22,562 nt of DNA, from contig CABSNK010000026.1 of the NCBI GenBank assembly GCA_902479075.1, positions 1 through 22,562 of the forward strand, given 5' to 3'. The DNA comes from an uncultured Collinsella sp. (lineage in GTDB: Bacteria; Actinomycetota; Coriobacteriia; Coriobacteriales; Coriobacteriaceae). Shown here one piece after another: positions 6,593 through 14,523 of the stretch. Position 1 is the stretch's first letter. The number at the start of each line of letters is the position of its first letter. The position numbers were made by a program, and so were the translations under genes. Under the pieces are notes generated by a model that saw only the letters and a list, made by a program, of their open reading frames with translations, was not told the origin of the DNA and searched no databases.

Positions 6593-8602
6593 TTACACCA
6601 GACGGGCGTTGATCGTCTTGGCGATCTCGGCGGCGTCGGTGGAACCCTTGACGGTGGCACGGAAGCCCTCGTCCATAAGCGCCTCGGCGACCTTGGACAG
6701 GATCTTGAGGTGCGTGGTGCCGGCCTGGGCACCGGGAATGAGCAGGGCGATAGCCACGTTGACGGGAGCGCCATCCATGGTGTCCCAACCGGTCACGCCA
6801 GAGTCGTCCTTGACGACGATGACGGCGGCATCGGTAATGACATCGGACTTGGCATGCGGAATAGCGAAGCCCTCCATCATGCCCGTGGAGCCCTCGGCCT
6901 CGCGGGCCAGGAAGGCATTCATCACGGCATCGGCGTCGTCAGCGACACCGGCCTTGACAGCCTGGTTGGAGACAAAGCTCAGGGCCTCGTCACGAGAAGC
7001 GAAGTTCTCGGCGACAAAAACGTTCTCGACCTTCACGAAATCGGCAGCCTCGGCCTTGGGAGCCTCGACGGCAGCGGCCTTGGGGGCCTCGACCGGCTTA
7101 GCGGGAGCGGCAGGAGCGGCCTTCTGGCTCTTCTCGAAGTCATACTTCTTGAAAGCGACGAACAGGATGCCACCGACCACAGCGCCGATGAGGATCGCGA
7201 GGACCCACAGCGGACCGTTCTCGACAACGGGCAGGACCAGGAAGCCACCGTGGGGCGCCGGATCGTGAACGTTGAACATAATGGTCAGGATCGAGGCGAT
7301 GGAGGAACCGAGCATCATGATGGGCATGACGGGCCAGATGTTCTTGGTCATGAACGGAATGGCGCCCTCGGTGATGTGGGTGCAACCAAGGATGAGGTTG
7401 ACGACACCGGCGTCATGATCCTCCTGGCTGAAGTACTTCTTGCCGACGATGACGGCAAAGGTGGTGATCAGCGGCGGAACGATGCAGGCGGCGGAGACGG
7501 CAGCCATGAAGTTGGTGCCGAAGTTGTAGGTGTCGGTGCCGACACCAGCAGCCAGGGCCTCGGTGAGCATGGCGGTACCGGTGACGTAAGCAGCCTTGTT
7601 GACCGGACCGCCCATGTCAAAGGCGCACATGCAACCAATAGCAAGACCCAGGACAACAGCGCCAGAGGCAGACAGACCCTTGAGGAAGTCCATCATGGCG
7701 GTGTTGATGGCAGCCATGGGGCCGGAGATGCCGAGCATGACCAGACCGACGATAGCAGTCGAGAACAGCGGGTACAGGAAGATGGCCTTGAGGCCGTCCA
7801 GGTTCTTGGGCAGCTTGGCAAAAACCTTCTCGAGCAGAAGGATGACATAGCCGGCGAGGAAGCCGCCGACAATGCCGCCCAGGAAGCCGAAGCCCACACC
7901 GGTGCCGCCAGCATCGATCATGTGTGTATCGGCGTTAACGGGCAGGCCCTGGATGGCGATCATACCGGCAACAAAGCCGGGGACGAGCGCCGGACGCTTG
8001 CCGATGGACTCGGCGATATAGGCGGAAAGCACGGGAACCATCAGGTTCATGGCAATGCCGCCGATGATCTTGAGCATCGCGGCGAAGCTGTTGTAGTCGG
8101 CAGCCGTCGAATCGAAGGACGTGATGCCCCACAGGAACGAAACGGCGGTCAGGACGCCACCGGCAACGACGAAGACCAGCATGTGGCTGACGCCGTTCAT
8201 GAGGTGCTTATAGATGATGTGGCCGATGGACTCCTTCTCCTCAACCTCATCCTCAACATCGGCAGCAGCCGCAACCGTGTCGTCGCCCTTGGCGGCGAGG
8301 GCGCGATCGATCAGCTTGCCAGCAGCCTCGACGGACAGAGCCTTGGAAACGCCAACGGAAACCATGGGCTTACCGGCGAAACGCTCTGCCTGGACATCCT
8401 TATCGGCTGCGACGACGACGGCCTTGGCACCAGCGATCTCACTCTTGGTAAGCTCGTTCTCGACACCGACCTGGCCATGGGTCTCGACCTTAATGGTCAG
8501 ACCGCGCTCGGCAGCTGCCTTCTCCAGCGCCTCCTTCGCCATGAAGGTGTGCGCGATGCCGGTCGGGCAACCGGTGGCGGCGATGATGTCAAACTTAGCC
8601 AT
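6593..8602 (-). CDS. fruA: fructose-specific PTS permease, fused EIIB-EIIC-EIIA
   Basis: The 669-residue membrane protein imports fructose and phosphorylates it, normally to fructose-1-phosphate. Domains in order: EIIB (1 to ~100) with the phospho-Cys motif ATGCPTGIAHT (Cys12); a short acidic linker; EIIC (~127-490), a polytopic membrane domain with many Gly-rich hydrophobic segments and the stretch HITEGAIPF; an Ala/Pro/Lys-rich linker (~492-520); and EIIA of the fructose/mannitol type (521-669) with GFAIPHAKSD, His about 583. The start is the ATG at 8602, preceded by AAGGAGG five bases away; the longer upstream frame looks untranslated. It is followed by a strong terminator and is divergent from an RpiR-type regulator, which probably controls it. 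Mannose-type substrates cannot be excluded, but the adjacent 1-phosphofructokinase-like genes favour fructose. Confidence 0.93.
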   Translation of the reverse strand: MAKFDIIAATGCPTGIAHTFMAKEALEKAAAERGLTIKVETHGQVGVENELTKSEIAGAKAVVVAADKDVQAERFAGKPMVSVGVSKALSVEAAGKLIDRALAAKGDDTVAAAADVEDEVEEKESIGHIIYKHLMNGVSHMLVFVVAGGVLTAVSFLWGITSFDSTAADYNSFAAMLKIIGGIAMNLMVPVLSAYIAESIGKRPALVPGFVAGMIAIQGLPVNADTHMIDAGGTGVGFGFLGGIVGGFLAGYVILLLEKVFAKLPKNLDGLKAIFLYPLFSTAIVGLVMLGISGPMAAINTAMMDFLKGLSASGAVVLGLAIGCMCAFDMGGPVNKAAYVTGTAMLTEALAAGVGTDTYNFGTNFMAAVSAACIVPPLITTFAVIVGKKYFSQEDHDAGVVNLILGCTHITEGAIPFMTKNIWPVMPIMMLGSSIASILTIMFNVHDPAPHGGFLVLPVVENGPLWVLAILIGAVVGGILFVAFKKYDFEKSQKAAPAAPAKPVEAPKAAAVEAPKAEAADFVKVENVFVAENFASRDEALSFVSNQAVKAGVADDADAVMNAFLAREAEGSTGMMEGFAIPHAKSDVITDAAVIVVKDDSGVTGWDTMDGAPVNVAIALLIPGAQAGTTHLKILSKVAEALMDEGFRATVKGSTDAAEIAKTINARLV

Positions 8603-8729
8603 GTGTCCCTCCTTCTTGAGTACTGCGCCCGCAGGCGCTCCCCTACACGCGCTTCCATGCGCGTTTTTCCACATCTGAAAGATACCAAGCCACCGCTTTT
8701 ATGAGAAGCAATAAGGCTCATTACTCCGG

Positions 8730-8772
8730 TGAAAGGTTCTTTCATAACCGTAAACGGTCGATGAAAGTTTAC
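8730..8772. promoter_or_regulatory. candidate operator sites between fruA and the RpiR-type gene
   Basis: The divergent spacer holds a perfect palindrome TGAAAG-GTT-CTTTCA (8730-8744) and a second inverted repeat GTAAAC...GTTTAC (8750-8755 and 8767-8772). The half-site TGAAA also recurs at 8676, 8762, 8783 and 8809. Such paired palindromes in a regulator-permease spacer are typical binding sites for the divergent regulator. That this RpiR protein binds them is an inference. Confidence 0.4.
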
Positions 8773-8820
8773 CATCAACTATTGAAACGGCAAGGTGTAT
8801 CTTGTAACTGAAAATGCCCC

Positions 8821-8826
8821 TATACT
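8821..8826 (+). promoter_or_regulatory. putative -10 box of the RpiR-type regulator gene
   Basis: TATACT lies 50 bases upstream of the start codon at 8876. A convincing -35 box at standard spacing is not seen (TTGTAA at 8802-8807 is too close; TTGAAA at 8782-8787 is too far), so it may depend on an activator or the call may be wrong. Confidence 0.3.
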
Positions 8827-8875
8827 ACGAAATTACAAAACAAGTCCGATTTTTATGCCAGCCAGGAGCCATCCC

Positions 8876-9733
8876 ATGTCCGATAGCAGCAAGAGCGCAC
8901 TCTCCCTTATTAGTATGCACAGGGGGTACAGCGAGTCCGAGCAGCGCATTGTCGACTATATCCTAGAGCACCAGTCCGAGGCACCGCGTCTGACAGCCGC
9001 CCAGCTTTCGCGCGCTGCCGCAACCTCCGAGGCAACCGTCTCGCGCTTCTGCCGCAAACTGGGTTTTGGCAGTTTTCGCAGTTTTCAGTTTTCGCTGGCG
9101 CGCGATCTGGAGAGCCAGCGCAATGAAGGCCTCACCGACGAGGTCTCGCTCGACAATATGGAGCAAAGCCTCAAGAATATTCTCGCTGCCAAGGTCAGCG
9201 AGCTTAATGCGACTATCGATGGCATTGATCACGACACGCTGACAGCCGTCGTGCACGCGTTTAAGAACGCAGGGGCTATCGAGTTTGCAGCCGTAGGCAA
9301 CACCAACGCCGTCGCACTCGACGCGACGTTTAAGTTTTCGCAGCTGGGCCTTCGCTGCATGGCAAGCACCATCAGCGAGACCTCGATTGGGCTTGCGCTT
9401 ACGCTGCGCCCCGGCGACGTCATCGTGCTGATCTCGAACTCCGGCAAGTCGCGCCGGCTTAATCGCATGGCAAAAGCGGCTCGCGGCTGTGGTGCCACCG
9501 TAGTCGTCATCAGCAGCGACAGCAAGTCACCGCTTGCTCGCTTGGCCGATTACACCTTTAATACCGTGAACCACGAGGCGCTGCTCACCACGGGCGACTT
9601 TGCGTTCTCCAAGATGAGCGCCACGATGATCATCGAGGTTATCTACAACTTCCTGCTGCCCGAGATTGAAGACGCCCGCGAGCATATCAGCTACTACGAG
9701 GAGCTCATCCAGCCGGATAAGGTCGTGGAATAG
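8876..9733 (+). CDS. RpiR-family transcriptional regulator (HTH + SIS)
   Basis: The 285-residue product has an N-terminal RpiR-type helix-turn-helix (about residues 38-62: LTAAQLSRAAATSEATVSRF, then CRKLGFGSF) and a C-terminal SIS sugar-phosphate-binding domain (about 125-255) with the phosphate-loop motif ISNSGKS (186-192). Proteins of this family sense phosphosugars and usually repress or activate nearby sugar genes. It is the only plus-strand gene in the window and is divergent from fruA, so a fructose phosphate is the likely ligand (inference). The start at 8876 is chosen because CAGGAG lies seven bases upstream; ATGs at 8855 and earlier in the frame lack a site. It ends ahead of a bidirectional terminator. 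Confidence 0.9.
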   Translation: MSDSSKSALSLISMHRGYSESEQRIVDYILEHQSEAPRLTAAQLSRAAATSEATVSRFCRKLGFGSFRSFQFSLARDLESQRNEGLTDEVSLDNMEQSLKNILAAKVSELNATIDGIDHDTLTAVVHAFKNAGAIEFAAVGNTNAVALDATFKFSQLGLRCMASTISETSIGLALTLRPGDVIVLISNSGKSRRLNRMAKAARGCGATVVVISSDSKSPLARLADYTFNTVNHEALLTTGDFAFSKMSATMIIEVIYNFLLPEIEDAREHISYYEELIQPDKVVE

Positions 9734-9766
9734 GTTTTAGCAGGGGTCGTTATGTACCGTTCCCAC

Positions 9767-9918
9767 AAAACTATGCCGGTTTACTACGATGAAATCGGAA
9801 TATGCGACCACATCCCATTTTAAAAGAAAACCGCAGGCGTTCTACCTGCGGTTTTCTTTTTACAATTTTAGCTGTGCTCGAGCTACGCCGATTCATCGTA
9901 GTAAACCGGCATAGTTTT
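9767..9918. repeat. 152-bp concentric palindrome with terminator at its tip
   Basis: Bases 9767-9793 and 9892-9918 are perfect 27-bp inverted copies; pairing continues inward imperfectly (TCGG/CCGA) and ends in the terminator hairpin at 9822-9860. The arms and the terminator share a centre near base 9842, so the block is a single long hairpin. It fills most of the space between two convergent genes. It resembles a miniature repeat element that has become, or carries, a terminator. Confidence 0.85.
9822..9861. terminator. bidirectional intrinsic terminator between the RpiR gene and recN
   Basis: A perfect 16-bp stem (AAAAGAAAACCGCAGG, 9822-9837, and its complement, 9845-9860) encloses a 7-base loop. 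It has T-rich tails on both strands, so it can end the plus-strand regulator transcript and the minus-strand recN operon. Confidence 0.92.
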
Positions 9919-9992
9919 TGACGGTCGGGCCAGACAAGCAAGTGACGGGGCAACAATTACTGATATTTTGCCACCAGCACCGACGGCTCGGC

Positions 9993-11621
9993 CTAAGCAC
10001 GCGCTTCTTCCAACATCTGCCTGGCGTGTGCCAGGCTTGCCGCCGATTGATCGCCGCTCAGCATACGGGCGATCTCTGCGGTGCGGGCATCCCCAGCCAC
10101 CTCATCCAGATGCGTCTGGGGTACGTCTCCGGGTTCTTTACTCACCACGTAGTGCTTGTCGGCCATGACGGCGACCTGTGCCAGATGGGTTACGACAATC
10201 ACCTGATGCGTAGCGGCGAGATCTGCCAACACGCTCGCGAGGGCACGTGCAGTAGAGCCTCCGACACCGGCATCGACCTCGTCGAATACCAGTGTATCCA
10301 CGCCGTCCGCGTTACCGAGGACAACCTTGCTCGCCAGCATAACGCGGCTCAGCTCGCCGCCCGACGCAATGCGGCGCAGGGGGCGTGGCGTCAATCCGGC
10401 ACCACTGCGATACAAAAGCTCGTAGCTCGAAGGGCCCGCCGGTGTCCACTCGGCACGCGGAAGATCGCGCGACTCCCAAACGAGCTCGGCGCCGCCCATC
10501 TCCAGGCGCGTCATCTGACGGCCAACCTCATGACAAAAACGAGGAGCTGCCATATTCCGCGCACGCTTAAGCGCCTTGGCGGCGGCGAACAGTTCACGCT
10601 CCGCCGCGCCAAGCACTTCGCGAGACTTCTTGACCTGCTCATCACCATCGTCTACCAGCGACAGCAGCTCTTGGGAACGATCGCGCATGGCAAAGACATC
10701 GTCCATGGTGGGCCCCCACTGACGCAGCAGGCCCTTAAGATCAGAATAGCGCTCGCGCATACGAGCCAGCTCGCGCGGATCAAAGGCGACTCCATCGCGA
10801 TAGGCGCGCAACTCGTTGGCGCAATCCTCGAGCGAGATGCAGGCATCCGAAAGCGCATCGGCAATGTCGCCCAGCTTGCGATCGACGGCAGCCATGCGGG
10901 AAAGCTCCGCCACGGCACTGTTCACGGCATCGAGCGCTCCCCCTTCGGCCGCAAGCGACGCATGGGCATCGTTGGCCGTGGCCACCAGCACCTCGGCATG
11001 CTCGGATCGAGGCAGCAGTTCCTCGAGCTCCTCATACTCACCCGGTTTGGGGTCGACCTCGGCGATACGTTCCAGGGCAAAGCGCGCCTCCTCGACGCGA
11101 CTCCCCTGCGCACGCGAGGCCTCCTCGACGCGACGGACCTCCTTAGCAGCCGCGCGCGAGGCTTTAAAGCAAGCACGGTAGTGCCCGAGCGCCTCGAGTG
11201 CAGGGCGCCCTGCCCAGGCATCGACCATGGCAACATGGTGCGCCGGGTCGAGCAGACGCTGGTGCTCGTGCTGGCCGCACAGATCCATCATCACGCCAAC
11301 GCGCTCCGAAAGCTCACGCACGCTGGCGATGCGGCCGTCAATTTTTACGCGGCTGCGGCCCTCGGCAGAAAGGCTGCGCTGCACGGTGAAGCCCTCCGTG
11401 TCGTGCGGTCCGTCAAACAGACGCGCCTCGACGCTGGCAAGCGTCTCGCCCTCGCGCACTGTCGACGAATCCGCGCGCTCGCCCAAAATGAGCTTGAGCG
11501 CCGAGAGCAACGCGGTCTTACCGGCGCCGGTTTCTCCAGTCAGAACCGTTAGACCCGCGCTTGGCACCAACGTCGCCTCGCGAATGAGTGCAATGTTGGA
11601 AACCTGCAGCTCATCGATCAT
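9993..11621 (-). CDS. recN: DNA repair protein RecN
   Basis: The 542-residue protein is an SMC-like ATPase used in recombinational repair of double-strand breaks. It has a Walker A motif GETGAGKT (29-36), a long alpha-helical, charged middle that would form the short coiled coil, the ABC signature SGGELSRVMLASK (from about 420), Walker B TLVFDEVD (443-450) followed by AGVGGSTA, and the switch-His segment VVTHLAQVA. Length is close to the usual ~550. It is the last gene of the efp-nusB-tlyA-nadK operon; its ATG overlaps the end of nadK by 11 bases, which implies translational coupling. The order tlyA-nadK-recN is also found in mycobacteria. Confidence 0.95.
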   Translation of the reverse strand: MIDELQVSNIALIREATLVPSAGLTVLTGETGAGKTALLSALKLILGERADSSTVREGETLASVEARLFDGPHDTEGFTVQRSLSAEGRSRVKIDGRIASVRELSERVGVMMDLCGQHEHQRLLDPAHHVAMVDAWAGRPALEALGHYRACFKASRAAAKEVRRVEEASRAQGSRVEEARFALERIAEVDPKPGEYEELEELLPRSEHAEVLVATANDAHASLAAEGGALDAVNSAVAELSRMAAVDRKLGDIADALSDACISLEDCANELRAYRDGVAFDPRELARMRERYSDLKGLLRQWGPTMDDVFAMRDRSQELLSLVDDGDEQVKKSREVLGAAERELFAAAKALKRARNMAAPRFCHEVGRQMTRLEMGGAELVWESRDLPRAEWTPAGPSSYELLYRSGAGLTPRPLRRIASGGELSRVMLASKVVLGNADGVDTLVFDEVDAGVGGSTARALASVLADLAATHQVIVVTHLAQVAVMADKHYVVSKEPGDVPQTHLDEVAGDARTAEIARMLSGDQSAASLAHARQMLEEARA

Positions 11622-12471
11622 GACGCACTCCGTAGAACACGCGGCTCACCGAGTTGTAGAAGCTCTCGGGGCCGTAATCCAGCAGCAGCACATCGCCGGG
11701 ACCGCGACGCACGGCCACGCTCTCGACCGTGCCATCGCAGGTAATAAACTGTCCATCGATGGCGATCGCCGGCACGCTCGGGCGGTCATTGGACATAAAG
11801 ATCTCGACGACATCGCTCGGCGAGGTCAAAAAGGCGCGAGCTTGAATGGTATGCGGGGCGATGGGCACGCAGACCATGCCCGTGTAATCGGGGCTGACGA
11901 TGGGTCCGCCGGCGGAAAGCGCATAGCCGGTGGAGCCAGTCGCCGTCGATACAACCACGCCGTCGCCACGCAGGCGGTCGATATGATGGCCGGACACCGT
12001 GATATCGAACTCGACCATATCGGACAGGGGCCCACGCGTAAGCGCCATATCGTTAAGGGCAAAGGTGCGCACAACATCCTTCGTGCCGTCTTCGCGCACC
12101 GAAACGATATCGGCGGCGATGGTGGCGCGGCGGCTCACATGGAGCTCACCGGACAGGGCATCGCTCACGACCTGCAAAATGTCGCGCTCCTCGGGGCTCG
12201 CAGCCGTCAAAAAACCCAAATGACCATAGGAAAGACCCAAAATGGGAATCTCACGGTAGTTGAGGATGCGGGCGGCGCGCAGCAGTGTACCGTCGCCACC
12301 GAGCGTAATGACCAGGTCGGCATCGTCAACATCGGGCGCGCTCTGGATCTTGGAACGCTGGTCTGCAGCCCATGCGACCTCGTAGCCCTGGCGCGAAAGC
12401 CAAAGCTCGAGCATCAGGCCACTCTCGACCGCTTCTTGCTTATAGAAATTGGGAACCAGAAAGACCTTCAT
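11611..12471 (-). CDS. nadK: NAD kinase
   Basis: The 286-residue enzyme phosphorylates NAD to NADP with ATP or polyphosphate. The family signatures are clear: LGGDGTLLRA (GGDGT at 58-62), GHLGFLT (83-89), the nucleotide-binding LND (139-141), and the Gly-rich STATGSTGYALSAGGP (175-190). Its ATG forms a 4-base ATGA overlap with the stop codon of tlyA, and its end overlaps the start of recN, so the three are translated as a coupled set. The length is typical for bacterial NadK. Confidence 0.95.
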   Translation of the reverse strand: MKVFLVPNFYKQEAVESGLMLELWLSRQGYEVAWAADQRSKIQSAPDVDDADLVITLGGDGTLLRAARILNYREIPILGLSYGHLGFLTAASPEERDILQVVSDALSGELHVSRRATIAADIVSVREDGTKDVVRTFALNDMALTRGPLSDMVEFDITVSGHHIDRLRGDGVVVSTATGSTGYALSAGGPIVSPDYTGMVCVPIAPHTIQARAFLTSPSDVVEIFMSNDRPSVPAIAIDGQFITCDGTVESVAVRRGPGDVLLLDYGPESFYNSVSRVFYGVRHDR

Positions 12472-13280
12472 AGCGTTGCAGCTTTCTCGCTCAAAACCGA
12501 TACCTGGGATTGCAGCTCATCGTCGGTGCGCTCCCCGGGAGCAAACCTCGTGCCGTACAGGAAAAACTCGACGTTGCCCTTGGCGCCATGGATAGGCGAC
12601 ACGCACACGTCGAGCGGGAACAGGCCCTTGACGGCAAAGAGTTCAATCGCCGCCACGAGCGTATCGCGGCGGACGGCAGGGTCGGTCACGATGCCGCCCT
12701 CGCCCACCAGCGCAGCCGGCGCCTCAAACTGCGGCTTTACGAGCGTGCAGAACGAACCCGAAGGGTTCAGGCACGCGAGCACGGCGTCGATGATATTCGC
12801 GATGCTCGTAAACGACACATCGCACACGACCAAGTCGATGGCGCCGCCGTAGCCAAGCTCGGGCAGCTGCGTCACGTTGGTGCGCTCATGGAGCGTCACG
12901 CGCTCGTCTTGGCGCAGCGACCAATCAAACTGGGCGCGACCTACATCGACCGAAACGACCGTAGCGGCACCGCGCTTGAGCAGGCAATCGGTAAAGCCAC
13001 CCGTAGAACAGCCCACATCGAGGCAAGCAAGATCTGTCGGATCAATCCCAAACGCATCGAGTGCACCCTCGAGCTTGAGCCCGCCGCGCCCCACGTAGGG
13101 AATACGACCCTTCACGTGCAGGTGCAAGCCGGGCGTCACTTTAAGGCCCGGCGAGGTCAAACGCTCGCCGCCGCTCGAGACCAAGCCGGCCATAAGAGTG
13201 CGAAGGGCATCCGCGCGATCGGCGCAGATGCCCTGTGAAATCAGTTCGTCATCAAGACGCACGCGTTTCATGAATGCCAT
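12468..13280 (-). CDS. tlyA: TlyA-family rRNA (cytidine-2'-O)-methyltransferase
   Basis: The 270-residue protein combines an N-terminal S4 RNA-binding domain (about 6-60; RLDDELISQG...LVSSG) and an FtsJ-like SAM-dependent methyltransferase domain. Visible features are YVGRGGLKLEGAL (62-74), the SAM motif LDVGCSTGGFTDCL (87-100), VCDVSF and LVKPQFE, consistent with the K-D-K-E catalytic set. In mycobacteria TlyA methylates 16S C1409 and 23S C1920 and controls capreomycin susceptibility; older annotations call it haemolysin. The ATG at 13280 is chosen because it shares a base with the xseB stop (TGATG), a coupling arrangement; an in-frame TTG at 13283 and an ATG at 13271 are alternatives. Confidence 0.93.
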   Translation of the reverse strand: MAFMKRVRLDDELISQGICADRADALRTLMAGLVSSGGERLTSPGLKVTPGLHLHVKGRIPYVGRGGLKLEGALDAFGIDPTDLACLDVGCSTGGFTDCLLKRGAATVVSVDVGRAQFDWSLRQDERVTLHERTNVTQLPELGYGGAIDLVVCDVSFTSIANIIDAVLACLNPSGSFCTLVKPQFEAPAALVGEGGIVTDPAVRRDTLVAAIELFAVKGLFPLDVCVSPIHGAKGNVEFFLYGTRFAPGERTDDELQSQVSVLSEKAATL

Positions 13281-13546
13281 CAACCATTCGTATCCGGAGA
13301 CGCGGCCTGGCTATCCTTGGATTCGTTTGCCGCATCCTCATCGTATTCCTGCTCGAGCTTATCCGCCTCGCGAGGCGTCAGCTCAAACTTGTCGACCATA
13401 TCGACCGCACGGGAGCCGAGCTCAATCGCCTCGTCAAACAGATCGAGCGAACGCTCCAAGGAAGTATCCTTGGAGCGAACGGTCGCGATAATCTGGTCCA
13501 AGCGGTCCGAGATCTCGTCGAAGTTGCGGACGGAACCCTCTGGCAT
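13280..13546 (-). CDS. xseB: exodeoxyribonuclease VII small subunit
   Basis: The 88-residue product contains the short helical XseB domain: FDEISDRLDQIIATV, then LERSLDLFDEAIELGSRA. This is followed by an acidic, Asp/Glu/Ser-rich tail of about 25 residues. XseB binds XseA, the catalytic subunit of a single-strand-specific exonuclease. The start is the ATG at 13546, with GAGGAG inside the end of nusB and a 2-base gap after the nusB stop. The usual partner xseA is not next to it, nor anywhere in this window. The domain is short, so the call relies on a limited motif plus operon position. Confidence 0.8.
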   Translation of the reverse strand: MPEGSVRNFDEISDRLDQIIATVRSKDTSLERSLDLFDEAIELGSRAVDMVDKFELTPREADKLEQEYDEDAANESKDSQAASPDTNG

Positions 13547-13548
13547 GG

Positions 13549-14133
13549 CTACTCCTCGACGGTACCGGTCTCGGCCTCGGCGACCTCAGCACCCTCGTCG
13601 AGAACGCAAGCCGCAGCCTGAGCGGCGGCAACCTTGGCGGCAGCCTCGGCAGCCTGGACCTCCTCGCGGGCACGGTCCTCGGCCAGAAGCTCCTGATACA
13701 GGTCCTCGCCCGGCAGCTCCTCGCTACGAGCAATCTTACCGAGCACGCCGTTGACAAACGACGCGGACTGATCGGTGCCATAGGCCTTGGCAAGCTCGAC
13801 AGCCTCGTTAATCACGATGGCGTCCGAAACCTCCTCGTCGGTGAGGAAGCGCATCTCGTAGACGGCGATACGCAGCAGATTGCGGTCGGCGCCTGGCATG
13901 CGCATAAGATCCCAGTTCTTGGCGACGGAGCGCAGGGCGCAGTCGATGCGATCGATGTGCTCATAGGCACCGCGGCACAGCTCCAGCGCGTAGGGGTCGA
14001 GGGGACCCTTCGAGATCAGGAAATCGCCCTCGAGGACGCGCTCGAGCGGGCTGTCCGTGGCCTCGGCCTGGAACAGCAGCTGCAGCGCCTGACTGCGGGC
14101 AAGCGTACGCCCGCGATAAACCTTAAGGCTCAA
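13549..14133 (-). CDS. nusB: transcription antitermination factor NusB
   Basis: The 194-residue protein carries the all-helical NusB domain in residues 1 to ~145: RTLARSQALQLLFQAE at the N-terminus, then RNLLRIAVYEM and the signature DAIVINEAVELAKAYG followed by FVNGVLGKI. NusB acts with NusE/S10 on boxA RNA in rRNA operon antitermination. The start is a TTG at 14133: AAGGAG lies six bases upstream and no ATG fits. The last ~45 residues are an Ala/Glu-rich low-complexity tail absent from short NusB proteins (about 140 residues), probably disordered. It sits three bases after the asp23-like gene and two bases before xseB. Confidence 0.93.
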   Translation of the reverse strand: MSLKVYRGRTLARSQALQLLFQAEATDSPLERVLEGDFLISKGPLDPYALELCRGAYEHIDRIDCALRSVAKNWDLMRMPGADRNLLRIAVYEMRFLTDEEVSDAIVINEAVELAKAYGTDQSASFVNGVLGKIARSEELPGEDLYQELLAEDRAREEVQAAEAAAKVAAAQAAACVLDEGAEVAEAETGTVEE

Positions 14134-14136
14134 AGG

Positions 14137-14499
14137 TTACTCCTTGGGGAAAACGAGGCCGTCGATGCAAACGTCAACGCGCTCGACCTCGACGCCCACC
14201 TGGGCATCGATGGCGGCGACCACGGCGGCGCGAACGGCCTCGGCGAGTTTCTTGAACGGATAGCCAAAGAACACCACGACGCGCACGGTAAGTGCGAGCT
14301 TGTCGCCGATGACCTTGGCCTCGACCGCCGGCTCGGAAGCCGGGGCCTTGGACGAAAGCATCATGGAGACAAGGTTGGTGGCAAGGTCCTTGACGCCCAC
14401 GGAGGCGATGCCCTCGACATCCGTGACGGCGCGCGAGACGATGGCGGTCAGAACATCGGGCGAAATGCCGATGCCGTCAATCTTGATTTCCTGGGGCAT
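14137..14499 (-). CDS. Asp23/Gls24 family envelope-stress protein
   Basis: The 120-residue protein matches the Asp23/Gls24 (DUF322) family: an early ISPDVLTAIVSRAVTDVEGIASV, a middle VEAKVIGDKLALTVRVVVFFGYPF, and an ending VERVDVCIDGLVF. Members in Firmicutes are membrane-associated or alkaline-shock proteins; the molecular role is poorly known. An Asp23-family gene before nusB is also seen in Bacillus (yqhY). The ATG at 14499 has AGGAGG five bases upstream. It lies 24 bases after efp in the same operon. Confidence 0.88.
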   Translation of the reverse strand: MPQEIKIDGIGISPDVLTAIVSRAVTDVEGIASVGVKDLATNLVSMMLSSKAPASEPAVEAKVIGDKLALTVRVVVFFGYPFKKLAEAVRAAVVAAIDAQVGVEVERVDVCIDGLVFPKE

Positions 14500-14523
14500 G
14501 AGTCCTCCTAGAAGAGTCGGTTG

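Noticed and set aside
6467..8704. A 745-codon open frame on the plus strand opposite fruA
   Set aside because: The predicted protein is a low-complexity Gly/Asp/His-rich sequence without any domain. It is explained by high-GC codon bias of the antisense fruA gene, which has all expected PTS motifs.
9918..11552. A 544-codon plus-strand frame opposite recN
   Set aside because: It is antisense to a clear RecN with Walker and signature motifs; the translation has no family features.
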